This document shows positions 1 to 6,564 of a stretch of 13,766 nucleotides of DNA, in pieces. Within the stretch, counting starts at the first letter, position 1. Each line of letters begins with the position of its first letter. Location: the NCBI GenBank assembly GCA_045403015.1, contig JAXIPI010000050.1:1-13766 (forward strand), given 5' to 3'. Below the pieces are notes generated by a model, which ran no database searches, had not been told where the DNA came from, and saw nothing but the letters and a program-made list of their open reading frames with translations. The stretch comes from Gaiellasilicea sp045403015 (GTDB taxonomy: Bacteria; Actinomycetota; Thermoleophilia; Gaiellales; Gaiellaceae). Both the position numbers and the translations under genes were made by a program.

Positions 1-81
1 GAGATCTTTCACCTGTTCGTGATCGGCGCAGCGGCGGTGCATTTCGTCGCGATCGCAGCCTTCGTTCTCCCTCAGGCTTAG
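1..81 (+). CDS. Hemolysin III / TrhA-like membrane protein, C-terminal end (partial)
   Basis: Only the last 26 residues and the TAG stop are in the window. They begin EIFHLFVIGAAAVHF and end in a hydrophobic helix followed by VLPQA. The pattern E-I/V-F-H-x-F-V-x-x-G-A-x-x-H-F is the closing motif of the hemolysin III (YqfA/TrhA, PAQR-related) family, where His residues near the last transmembrane helix are thought to bind a metal. The family is a seven-helix integral membrane protein; its role in non-pathogens is membrane homeostasis rather than toxicity. The stop codon sits at the left edge of the 81-242 palindrome. Only the tail is visible, so the family call rests on one motif. Confidence 0.72.
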   Translation, partial: EIFHLFVIGAAAVHFVAIAAFVLPQA

Positions 82-245
82 AGCCTCTAACGTAATGAGG
101 CCTCGTCGCCTGGGTGCGATGGGTGGTGCGAGGCAACGACGCAGGGAGCGTCGATATGCAGGCATATCGACGCGACTGAGGACGCCGCCTCGCGCCGCCC
201 AGCGCGCACAGGCGACTCAGAGCTTCATTGCGTTAGAGGCTCTTA
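78..245. repeat. 162-bp imperfect palindrome with 12-bp terminal inverted repeats (MITE-like element or double-sided terminator)
   Basis: GAGCCTCTAACG at 81-92 is repeated as its exact reverse complement at 231-242. The two arms can be aligned almost all the way to a 12-bp stem at the centre (148-159 with 162-173, GCGTCGATATGC and its complement, two bases apart). Several arm mismatches are T versus C or G versus A, which would be G-U pairs in a plus-strand RNA. TTA occurs directly on both sides (78-80 and 243-245). No convincing gene lies inside. It separates the convergent hemolysin III and PD40 genes, and the stop codons of both lie at its edges. It may be a small non-autonomous mobile element, a structured RNA, or a bidirectional terminator. 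Confidence 0.7.
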
Positions 246-1559
246 GGCCCCGGTCGCTTCGAAGGCTTTGCCAAATCGCGTGTCCATCGCGTTGATGTTT
301 GCCAGGTATGCCTTGTCGAGGGCCGCGATCCGGTTGGCGACCTTCTTGCCCTGAGGCGCCAACCGCACGATCTCGAGCAGATTGCGAGCCGCTCCCCGTG
401 CTGCCGTGAACGCAGCCACGCCCTCGTTTTGAACTCGCTTCCCGCGCGCCGAGACTGGACGCGACGCCACCATTGCTGCGCGCGCCGCGCCTGCATCGCG
501 GGCGAGCGCCTGAGCCGCGGCGACAACCACGGCGACTTTCTGAGATTCAAAGCCGCTCAGATCGCGAGTTACCTGGAGGTACCTGGCAACGAACGTCCCG
601 ACCACACGAGCATCTCCGTGGACCGCGGCGAGCGGCGTCGATGGCGCGGCGGGCAACGTGACGGTCGCACCCACCGGCTGCAGCTGGGGCGTGTAGTCGC
701 CGCCAGAGCTCTTCGTCAGCCGAGCGCGGCCGGTGCCGTCGGCGTGAATGGAGAAGAGCTCGTCGTCCGTGCCCTGCGAGCCGGAGAAGTGGAGCAACGA
801 GCCGTCGGGCGCCCAGCTCGGCTCTTGGCCTGCGGTCAGCCGTCGCTGACCGCCGCCCGTCGCGCGCATCAGCCACAGCTCATTCTCGAACGTTACGTCC
901 GTTCCGCGCTGGTAGGCAATCGTCGCACCGTCCGGTGACCAATCCGGGTCGGCCTCGTACGCCTTTCCGCTCGTCAGGCGCCGCGCGCCGGTGCCGTCCG
1001 CGTTGACCACCCAGAGGTCCTTGCTGGTCGCCGTGTATCGGTCGTAAACGATCCGGAGCCCGTCGGGAGACCAATCGGGGTGGGTTTCGTCGGTCGGGCC
1101 GTCCACCAGCTTCGTCATGCCCGTCCCGTCGGCGTTCACGACCCAGAGCGCAGTGCTACTGGTGCCCCGCTTTCCGTTGAAGACAATCCGAGTGCCGTCG
1201 GGCGACCAGGCGGGCTCGAAGTCGTAGCTCCAGCTCGACGGCCATGTGGATGTCGTCAACCGGGCGACGCCGGAACCGTCCGCGGACGCGACACAGAGCT
1301 CGAAGTTCCCACAGGTGAACGCAAGGCGCGTGCCGTCCGGCGACCACGCAACATCGCCCTGATATGCCCCGACCCCTGCCGTGGTGAGCCGGTGAGCCCC
1401 AGTACCGTTGCCGCTGGCGACATAAACCGCGGCATTGCCGCCCCGAAAGCTCGTGAACGCGAGCACGTTCCCGTTCGTCGCTCGGGTCGCCCCGGCCGCG
1501 AACTGCGTCGCGCTCAGCGCGAGGACCACCGCGAAACCAGCCTTCCAGAATCTCTTCAA
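243..1559 (-). CDS. Secreted PD40/TolB-like beta-propeller protein (paralogue A)
   Basis: 438 aa. The N-terminus has Lys/Arg, then a hydrophobic run (AGFAVVLALSATQFAAG) and an Ala-rich cleavage region, so a signal peptide and export are likely. Next come about six propeller blades, five with the PD40 signature W-S/A-P-D-G (AWSPDGTRLAF, AWSPDGTRIVF, DWSPDGLRIVY, DWSPDGATIAY, SWAPDGSLLHF), alternating with DGTG-x-x-RLT strands. After about residue 310 comes an Ala/Arg-rich, apparently helical C-terminal region of about 120 aa that I do not recognise. Two Cys in FTCGNFELC could form a disulfide. The start is TTG, with AAGGGG a few bases upstream. By analogy with TolB and WD40-like proteins it may bind a partner outside the membrane. 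No catalytic residues are evident. Confidence 0.85.
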   Translation of the reverse strand: MKRFWKAGFAVVLALSATQFAAGATRATNGNVLAFTSFRGGNAAVYVASGNGTGAHRLTTAGVGAYQGDVAWSPDGTRLAFTCGNFELCVASADGSGVARLTTSTWPSSWSYDFEPAWSPDGTRIVFNGKRGTSSTALWVVNADGTGMTKLVDGPTDETHPDWSPDGLRIVYDRYTATSKDLWVVNADGTGARRLTSGKAYEADPDWSPDGATIAYQRGTDVTFENELWLMRATGGGQRRLTAGQEPSWAPDGSLLHFSGSQGTDDELFSIHADGTGRARLTKSSGGDYTPQLQPVGATVTLPAAPSTPLAAVHGDARVVGTFVARYLQVTRDLSGFESQKVAVVVAAAQALARDAGAARAAMVASRPVSARGKRVQNEGVAAFTAARGAARNLLEIVRLAPQGKKVANRIAALDKAYLANINAMDTRFGKAFEATGA

Positions 1560-1601
1560 CGTTTCCCCTTGTGTCGACGTGCCCTCGGATGGAGGTGTCG
1601 G

Positions 1602-1630
1602 ACTTTAGTCAGAACGGGTTCGTTTCACAA
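1602..1630 (-). promoter_or_regulatory. Putative promoter of PD40 paralogue A
   Basis: On the minus strand TTGTGA (1630-1625) is followed after 17 bases by TAAAGT (1607-1602). This leaves a leader of about 35 bases that includes the AAGGGG ribosome site. An inverted repeat CGTTTC (1621-1626) / GAAACG (1636-1641) overlaps the -35 box and could be a repressor site. If real, paralogue A can be transcribed apart from paralogue B. Confidence 0.4.
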
Positions 1631-1687
1631 TGACCGAAACGAGTCAATGCTCGAGTGCGGGATGCCGCTCCTACGAGCCGAGCGCAG

Positions 1688-3004
1688 CTAGAGCCCGGTC
1701 GTCGTGAAGGCGTTCCCCAACCGCCGGGCGAGCGTATCGCGGTTGGCCCTGTACGCCTTGCTCAGCGTCGCGATCCGTTTTGCGGCCTTCGCCCCCTGAG
1801 GGGCCAGCCGCACCAGCTCGAGGCGGTTGCGAGCGGCCGCCTGGGCTGCGATGAACCCGGCGATGCCTTCTGCCTTGACTCTTGCTCCGCGTGACGAGAC
1901 GGGACGCGACGCCGCGAGGGCCGCGCGCCCTGCGGCGGCATCACGGGCAAGTGCTCGGGCCGCGCCGACGATCGTCGCTGGCTTCCTGCTCTCGAGACCG
2001 CTCAGATCCCGGGCCAGATACGCGTACCGCGCAAGGAGAGTCCCGACGATGCGAGCGTCCGGGTGAACCGCCGCGAGCGGAGTTGACGGCACCGGCGGCA
2101 ACGTCACAGTCACTCCGGCCGGCTGGAGCTGCGGCGTGTAGTCGCCGCCCGCGCGGTTGGTCAGCCGTGTGCGGCCCGACCCATTGGCCCGAACTCTGAA
2201 GAGCTCGTCATCGTTGCCTTGCGGGGCGGACAGGAACAAGAAGGATCCGTCAGGCGACCAACTAGGCTCCCCGCCGGGCGTCAGCCGCCGGTGCCCGCCA
2301 CCGCTTGCCCGCATCACCCACACCTCGCTCGAGAACGAACCGGCCGTTCCACGCGCGTAGGCGATCGTGGCACCGTCCGGTGACCAGTCCGGATCGGTTT
2401 CGAAGGCCTTCCCGCTCGTCAGTCGCTGCACGTTCGCGCCGTCTGCGTCGACGACGTAGAGATCGTTCCCCGTGCCCGCATCGGTTGTGTAGGCGATCCG
2501 GAGCCCGTCCGGCGACCATTCCGGAGAACCCTCGTTGCCTGCATTGTCAACAAGCCTTCTGAGGCCATTCCCATCGGCACCGACGACCCACAGGCCGCTA
2601 CTGCGCCCGCCGCGCGTCCGGCTGAAGACGATCTCACTCCCGTCGGGCGACCACGCCGGCTCGAAGTCGTAGCTCCAGCCGTCCGGCCACGTGGACGTCG
2701 TCAAGCGCGCCGCGCCCGATCCGTCGGCCGACGCGACGCAGAGCTCGAAGTTCCCGCAGGTGAAGACGATGCGAGTTCCGTCGGGCGCCCAGGCGACATC
2801 GCCCTGGTAGGCGCCGACTCCAGCAGGAGTCAGCCGGTGCGCACCGCCGCCGTCGCGGTTGGAGACATAAAGCGCAGCGTTGCCGCCCCGCAGGCTCGTG
2901 AACGCGAGCAGAGCGCCATTCGTGGCTCCGGTCGCGGCGGCTGCGAGCTGTGAGGCAACGAGCGCAAGGCAGAGGGCGACGGCGACCTTCCAAACTTTCG
3001 TCAT
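1688..3004 (-). CDS. Secreted PD40/TolB-like beta-propeller protein (paralogue B)
   Basis: 438 aa, the same length as the gene downstream and alignable with it nearly end to end without gaps (about two-thirds identical by eye). It has the same layout: signal peptide (MTKVWKVAVALCLALVASQLAAAA), about six blades with W-x-P-D-G motifs, the FTCGNFELC cysteine pair, a DYTPQLQP linker and an Ala/Arg-rich C-terminal region. The ATG at 3004 is chosen because GGAGGTG lies five bases upstream; a frame-open start at 3025 lacks this and would put charged residues ahead of the signal peptide. It begins 46 bases after the HAD gene on the same strand, so it may be read through from it. The function is unknown beyond a propeller scaffold in the envelope. 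Confidence 0.86.
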   Translation of the reverse strand: MTKVWKVAVALCLALVASQLAAAATGATNGALLAFTSLRGGNAALYVSNRDGGGAHRLTPAGVGAYQGDVAWAPDGTRIVFTCGNFELCVASADGSGAARLTTSTWPDGWSYDFEPAWSPDGSEIVFSRTRGGRSSGLWVVGADGNGLRRLVDNAGNEGSPEWSPDGLRIAYTTDAGTGNDLYVVDADGANVQRLTSGKAFETDPDWSPDGATIAYARGTAGSFSSEVWVMRASGGGHRRLTPGGEPSWSPDGSFLFLSAPQGNDDELFRVRANGSGRTRLTNRAGGDYTPQLQPAGVTVTLPPVPSTPLAAVHPDARIVGTLLARYAYLARDLSGLESRKPATIVGAARALARDAAAGRAALAASRPVSSRGARVKAEGIAGFIAAQAAARNRLELVRLAPQGAKAAKRIATLSKAYRANRDTLARRLGNAFTTTGL

Positions 3005-3050
3005 CGTCCACCTCCCTCTCTTCAAGCGTCCTCCGGCAGGCGGACAGTGG

Positions 3051-3737
3051 TCACGTCGGGCTGCGGATCAATCCCAGCGCAGCCGGGAGCGCGAGGAGGT
3101 CGGGGATCCGATCGGGCTCGTCAGGGTACCGGCCGTCGCGGTCGAGCAGGAAGGCCTTCATTCCGAGCGCGCGGGCGCCCTCGATGTCGTCCTCGTAGGA
3201 ATCGCCGATCATCGCCGCGTCCTCGGGCTCGGCTTCGAGGAGGGCGAGCGCGCGCCGGAAGATCTCGGGATGTGGCTTCGTGCGGCCGAACGCACGAGAC
3301 CCGATCGCGCAGTCCACGTCGAGGGCGTGATGGACGACGAACTCATCCAGATCGCGGCTCCCGTTCGACACCAGCCCGATCTTGACGCCGTGCGCACGGA
3401 GCGCAGCGAGCGCCGGAAGCGCATCCTCGTAGAGCGTGAAGCGCTCGTGCAGCTCCCAGGCCCGCACGAGATCCTCGGCGCACGCGCGCGCGCCGTCGGT
3501 GTCGCCTCCCATCCCGCGCACGATCTCCTCGGTGTAGGCGATCCAGAGCTCGTCGTCGTGCTCGAGCTCGGGATGCCGCTGCAGCGAGGCGAGCGCGGCC
3601 AGCCGCGATGTCTCGTAGCGCTCAGGGTCGAGCGACAGTCCGTGCCGCTCGCCGGCGCGGCGATACCCCTCCGGCCCAAGCTCGGGGCCGGGGCGCGCCA
3701 GGGTGAAGTCGACATCGAAAAGGACCGCTTGGATCAC
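3051..3737 (-). CDS. HAD-superfamily hydrolase (phosphatase-like)
   Basis: 228 aa. All four HAD motifs are visible: motif I FDVDFT at residues 7-12 (nucleophile D8, acid/base D10), motif II LVSNGS, motif III Lys in GRTKPHPEIF, and motif IV IGDSYEDD. The helical insert between motifs I and II is a C1 cap, as in the YjjG/phosphoglycolate-phosphatase-like group. It should be a cytoplasmic Mg-dependent phosphatase on a small phosphorylated metabolite; the substrate cannot be told from sequence. The GTG at 3737 is chosen because the family begins just before motif I. TATCCT lies six bases before it, so the mRNA is probably leaderless. It is divergent from the CoA-binding gene. Confidence 0.88.
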   Translation of the reverse strand: MIQAVLFDVDFTLARPGPELGPEGYRRAGERHGLSLDPERYETSRLAALASLQRHPELEHDDELWIAYTEEIVRGMGGDTDGARACAEDLVRAWELHERFTLYEDALPALAALRAHGVKIGLVSNGSRDLDEFVVHHALDVDCAIGSRAFGRTKPHPEIFRRALALLEAEPEDAAMIGDSYEDDIEGARALGMKAFLLDRDGRYPDEPDRIPDLLALPAALGLIRSPT

Positions 3738-3753
3738 CCTCTGAGGATACGCT
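3738..3753. promoter_or_regulatory. Divergent promoter with overlapping -10 boxes (HAD / CoA-binding genes)
   Basis: Minus strand: TATCCT (3749-3744), six bases, then the GTG of the HAD gene. Plus strand: TACGCT (3748-3753), six bases, then the ATG of the CoA-binding gene. The two hexamers share the central TA. Both genes would give leaderless transcripts. I do not see good -35 boxes on either side. The 13-mer GTATCCTCAGAGG recurs exactly at 8165-8177. Confidence 0.45.
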
Positions 3754-3759
3754 CGGCCG

Positions 3760-4173
3760 ATGCGCACACCGACCGAGATCCTGCGCGACGCGAAGACGAT
3801 CGCCCTGGTCGGCGCTTCGCCGAAGGCGGACCGGCCGAGCAACAGCGTCATGCACTACCTCCTCCGGCAGGGCTACGACGTGATCCCCGTGCGGCCGGCG
3901 GGCTGCGACGAGGTGCTCGGCGTCGCCTGCGTGCGGACACTGGCTGAGATCGACCGGCCGATCGACCTCGTCGACGTCTTCCGCCGCGCCGAGTTCACGC
4001 CCGCGCACGCTCGCGAGGCGGTCGAAGTCGGCGCCGGCGCGCTCTGGCTCCAGCTCGGGATCGTCTCAGACGAGTCGCGGGCGATCGCGGAGGCGGGCGG
4101 GCTCGACTACGTCGAGGATCTCTGCACCGCAGTGGTCCACCGCTACGAGATTCGAGAACCGCTAACCGGGTAA
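3760..4173 (+). CDS. CoA-binding domain protein (YccU-like)
   Basis: 137 aa, the normal size for stand-alone CoA_binding_2 proteins. It has a Rossmann fold start, TIALVGASPKADRPSNSVMHYLLRQ, where the VGAS loop binds the nucleotide. Then come YDVIPVRP, IDLVDVFRR and GALWLQLGIVSDE, which match the conserved strands of the family, including the W-x-Q-x-G segment. It resembles the CoA-binding domain of succinyl-CoA synthetase alpha without the catalytic part; the physiological role is not established. The ATG at 3760 has no ribosome site but lies six bases after a -10-like TACGCT, so it may be leaderless. Its stop is nine bases before the DoxX start, suggesting an operon. Confidence 0.88.
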   Translation: MRTPTEILRDAKTIALVGASPKADRPSNSVMHYLLRQGYDVIPVRPAGCDEVLGVACVRTLAEIDRPIDLVDVFRRAEFTPAHAREAVEVGAGALWLQLGIVSDESRAIAEAGGLDYVEDLCTAVVHRYEIREPLTG

Positions 4174-4182
4174 GAGCCGGAG

Positions 4183-4689
4183 GTGGAGTACGGCCTCCTG
4201 CTGCTCCGGCTCGTCGTCGGACTCCTGTTCGCCGGGCACGGCGCGCAGAAGCTCTTCGGCTGGTTCGGCGGCGGCGGGCGCGAGGGAACAGCCGCCTTCT
4301 TCTCCTCGCTGGGCTACCGGATGCCCGCGGCAATGGCGGTCGTGGCCGGGCTCTCCGAGTTCGGCGGCGGCTTACTGCTCGCGACCGGCTTTCTGACGCC
4401 GTTCGCGTCCTTCCTGCTCGCAACGGTGATGTTGAACGCGATCGCGACCGTCGTCTGGCCGAAGGGGTTCTTCGGCGGCTACGAGTTCGAGTTCACGCTG
4501 ACGACCGTGGCCATTGCGCTCGCCGCCACAGGCCCGGGCGAGATCTCGCTCGACGACGCGATCGGCTGGGCGGACAACATCACAGGCATCGCGTGGGCGT
4601 CACTCGCCCTGGCTGCCGCGATCGTCGTCTCGCTGATCACGACGACCCTCGGCCGCGGGAGTGCCGACCTGGACGAGATCCCCGGCTAG
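4183..4689 (+). CDS. DoxX family integral membrane protein
   Basis: 168 aa. The start region LLLLRLVVGLLFAGHGAQKLFGWFGGGG is the hallmark of DoxX proteins, and three further hydrophobic segments (around VVAGLSEFGGGLLLATGFL, FASFLLATVMLNAIATVVW and the C-terminal SLALAAAIVVSLI) give four membrane helices in all. DoxX relatives include the small subunit of thiosulfate:quinone oxidoreductase and actinobacterial membrane oxidoreductase complex members, but most are of unknown function. The GTG at 4183 directly abuts a GGAGG; no better start lies nearby and the hydrophobic family start follows at once. The last 90 bases overlap the 3' end of the minus-strand reductase reading frame. Confidence 0.88.
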   Translation: MEYGLLLLRLVVGLLFAGHGAQKLFGWFGGGGREGTAAFFSSLGYRMPAAMAVVAGLSEFGGGLLLATGFLTPFASFLLATVMLNAIATVVWPKGFFGGYEFEFTLTTVAIALAATGPGEISLDDAIGWADNITGIAWASLALAAAIVVSLITTTLGRGSADLDEIPG

Positions 4690-5349
4690 CGCCGCGTCAG
4701 CATCTTTGAGGTACTGGTGGACGAAGGCGATGACCATGCTGCCCTCGCCCACGGCGGCGGCCACGCGCTTCACGGGGCTGAATCGGACATCGCCGCAGGC
4801 GAAGATGCCCGGAACGCTCGTCTCCAGGAGGTAGGGGTCGCGCTCGAGCTCCCAACGTGCCTCTGCGGGCACGTCCGGGCCGGTGAGCACATAGCCGTTG
4901 TGGTCGACCGCGATCTCGGGTGGCAACCACGCCGTGTCCGCATCCGCCCCGATGAAGACGAACAGTCCACCCGAGTCGAGCCGGGTCGTCGCCCCCGTCG
5001 CGGCGTCGCGGACCTCGATCGCTTGGAGCGACGCATCGCCGTGTACGGCCGCCACCTCCGCTCCGAACATCACTGTGATGCTCGCCCGCGTCGCCATCTG
5101 GTCGATCAGATAGCGCGACATGCTTTTTTCGAGCGTGTCCCCACGGCACAGGATCGTCACGCTTCGGGCGTGGTTCGAGAAGAACAGCGCCGCCTGCCCC
5201 GCTGAGTTGCCCGCACCGACGATATGGATGTCCAGCCCGTGGGCGTTCGACGCCTCGCTGCGCGCCGCGCCGTAGGAAATGCCCTTGCCGACGAGCGCGT
5301 CGAAGCCCTCGATCGACAGGTGCCGCCACGACACACCGCAGGCGAGCAC
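4600..5349 (-). pseudogene. Thioredoxin-reductase-like fusion, C-terminal part downstream of an in-frame TAG
   Basis: This is the continuation, in the same frame, of the reductase at 5365-6342; one TAG separates them, with five sense codons before the GTG at 5349. It holds the NAD(P)H-binding domain (IHIVGAGNSAGQAALFF), then the closing FAD motif IFACGDVRFSPVKRVAAAVGEGSM and the usual C-terminal helix. The Cys-x-x-Cys redox pair of true thioredoxin reductases is absent, as in relatives fused to cyclic-nucleotide domains. About 30 residues after the conserved end overlap DoxX, so the original stop may have been lost. No ribosome site precedes the GTG, so separate translation is doubtful. Together with the upstream part it would be about 580 aa. 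Confidence 0.75.
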
Positions 5350-5364
5350 GATCGTCCGGGCCTG

Positions 5365-5367
5365 CTA
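5365..5367 (-). other. In-frame amber codon interrupting the reductase fusion
   Basis: The minus strand reads DNGDV-TAG-QARTIVLACGVSW. The reading frame is the same before and after, and the residues on both sides fit the strand that precedes the conserved ATG-V of reductases. One base change (for example from GAG or CAG) would explain it. Confidence 0.85.
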
Positions 5368-6342
5368 GACATCGCCGTTGTCGAGGTGCACCTGGCGCCT
5401 CGAGGTGTCGATGCGTGTGATCGACCGGGTGACCACGATTTCGGCGCCGAGCCGCCGCGCCTGCTGCAGCGCCCGGGTCGCCAGCTCGTCCCCGGACACG
5501 CCCGAGGGGAAGCCGAGGTAGTTCTCGATTCGTGACGACGCCCCGGCCTGCCCGCCGGGCGCCTCGCGTTCGACGACGATCGTGCTCAGTCCCTCCGAGG
5601 CCCCATACACGGCGGCAGCAAGCCCCGCAGGGCCGCCGCCGATGATCACCGTGTCGTATTCCGCGGCGGCCGCTTCCGTGGCGAGCGCCAGCAGCTCAGC
5701 CACCCGACGGAGTTGAGGCCGTACGACGGTCTTCCCGTCGATGACACGAATGACGGGGAAGTCCTCCTCCGCCGGCATAGGGCCGCCCCACTGGTCGGCG
5801 GCATCGGCCGCATCGGGCGTGATCCATCTGAACGTGACCTGGTTGCGATCGAGAAAGCGGCGCAACTCAGCGCAGGACGCGTCCCAGCGGTGCCCGAGCA
5901 CGATTGCACGGGGCGGCGGCGGCTCGGCGGCGATGCCCTGCAACCCACTGATCCGCTCCCGCGCCAACGTGCCGAGCTTGACCCCGACCTCGGGCGAGGA
6001 AGCCGCGATCGCGTGGTACTCGTGCGCCTCGATCCGCATGACGCGCGACGGCTCGGCAGCGCGAAACCCGAACGGGAATGTCGTCGCGAGCGCGATCGGC
6101 ACCTCGCCGAAGAGCTCACCCACGCCACGTCCGCCGACAACACGCGGAATCCCGTCCTCGAGCGCGACCGTCTCCAACTGCCCTTCGAGCACCGCGAACA
6201 GGGCGCGCCCGTCACCCGGGTGCACCGCGTACTCGCCGGGCACGAGCCGGATATCGGCGGCGACCCGAGAGAGGCGTTCGCGCTCGACCTGGCCAAGACC
6301 GGCAAAGATCGAGATGCCGGCGATCTCGCCCGCGGTCACCAC
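5365..6342 (-). CDS. cNMP-binding / thioredoxin-like / thioredoxin-reductase-like fusion, N-terminal part ended by an in-frame TAG
   Basis: 325 aa to the TAG. Residues 10-125: cyclic-nucleotide-binding beta-barrel (GEYAVHPGDGRALFAVLEGQLE, then GELFGE with the conserved Glu), lacking the usual Arg-Ser-Ala cAMP contact. Residues 145-220: glutaredoxin/thioredoxin-like fold (IVLGHRWDASCAELRRFLD, FPVIRV) with one Cys. From 229: FAD-binding domain (YDTVIIGGGPAGLAAAVYGASEG, PGGQAGASSRIENYLGFPSG). It stops within the FAD domain, so the product cannot be a complete reductase. The GTG at 6342 is chosen for GGAGG seven bases upstream and a well-placed promoter. Longer readings run antisense to the tRNA. 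Intact family members are probably flavin oxidoreductases. Confidence 0.82.
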   Translation of the reverse strand: MVTAGEIAGISIFAGLGQVERERLSRVAADIRLVPGEYAVHPGDGRALFAVLEGQLETVALEDGIPRVVGGRGVGELFGEVPIALATTFPFGFRAAEPSRVMRIEAHEYHAIAASSPEVGVKLGTLARERISGLQGIAAEPPPPRAIVLGHRWDASCAELRRFLDRNQVTFRWITPDAADAADQWGGPMPAEEDFPVIRVIDGKTVVRPQLRRVAELLALATEAAAAEYDTVIIGGGPAGLAAAVYGASEGLSTIVVEREAPGGQAGASSRIENYLGFPSGVSGDELATRALQQARRLGAEIVVTRSITRIDTSRRQVHLDNGDV

Positions 6343-6383
6343 TCGGGTTCCTCCAGCCCGCTCGAGACGTCGCTCATCCGCCG

Positions 6384-6412
6384 AGACTAGGGACCGTGCC
6401 CCGCCCTCGCAA
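6384..6412 (-). promoter_or_regulatory. Promoter of the reductase fusion
   Basis: Minus strand TTGCGA (6412-6407), exactly 17 bases, then TAGTCT (6389-6384). Transcription would start near 6377, leaving a 35-base leader with the GGAGG site at 6354-6350. It lies between the tRNA hairpin and the gene, so the fusion has its own promoter. Confidence 0.6.
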
Positions 6413-6428
6413 GTGGCGCACAGTAAGC

Positions 6429-6456
6429 CGTGGGGGAACCATGCGGTTCCCCCACG
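6429..6456 (-). terminator. Hairpin downstream of tRNA-Pro
   Basis: A perfect 12-bp stem (6429-6440 with 6445-6456, CGTGGGGGAACC and its complement) with a four-base loop lies five bases after the tRNA 3' end. There is no clear T tract, so it may end transcription poorly, or act as a processing boundary. Confidence 0.6.
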
Positions 6457-6460
6457 CTCA

Positions 6461-6534
6461 TCGGGGTGCGGAGATTCGAACTCCGGACCTCTCCGACCCG
6501 AACGGAGCGCGCTACCAGGCTGCGCCACACCCCG
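6461..6534 (-). tRNA. tRNA-Pro (anticodon CGG)
   Basis: A 74-base cloverleaf reads cleanly: acceptor CGGGGTG/CACCCCG with discriminator A, D stem GCGC/GCGC with loop AGCCTGGTA, anticodon stem CTCCG/CGGAG, loop TTCGGGT with anticodon CGG at 6500-6498, variable AGGTC, and T arm CGGAG-TTCGAAT-CTCCG. It decodes CCG. The CCA end is not encoded (TGA follows), so CCA must be added by the nucleotidyltransferase. The gene is divergent from the Nif3-like gene, with only 30 bases between them. Confidence 0.96.
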
Positions 6535-6564
6535 AGCGGGCAAAGGGTAGCGATAATCGAGCCC
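6535..6564. promoter_or_regulatory. Short divergent promoter region, tRNA-Pro / Nif3-like gene
   Basis: The 30 bases must hold at least the -10 regions for both directions. For the plus strand, GATAAT at 6552-6557 is seven bases before the GTG, consistent with a leaderless mRNA. For the minus strand, TACCCT (6550-6545) is about ten bases before the tRNA 5' end. Any -35 boxes would lie inside the opposite genes; I see no strong ones. Confidence 0.4.

Noticed and set aside
429..938. Plus-strand open frame opposite the PD40 gene
   Set aside because: No domain, no ribosome site, and antisense to clear W-S-P-D-G repeats.
2880..3947. 355-codon plus-strand open frame
   Set aside because: It is antisense to the HAD gene, whose four catalytic motifs are intact. 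High G+C makes long shadow frames common.
5365..5367. Programmed recoding of TAG (pyrrolysine or suppression)
   Set aside because: TAG is the ordinary terminator of the hemolysin, PD40 B, DoxX, Nif3-like, Ku, acyl-CoA ligase and NlpC genes here, and no recoding element is visible.
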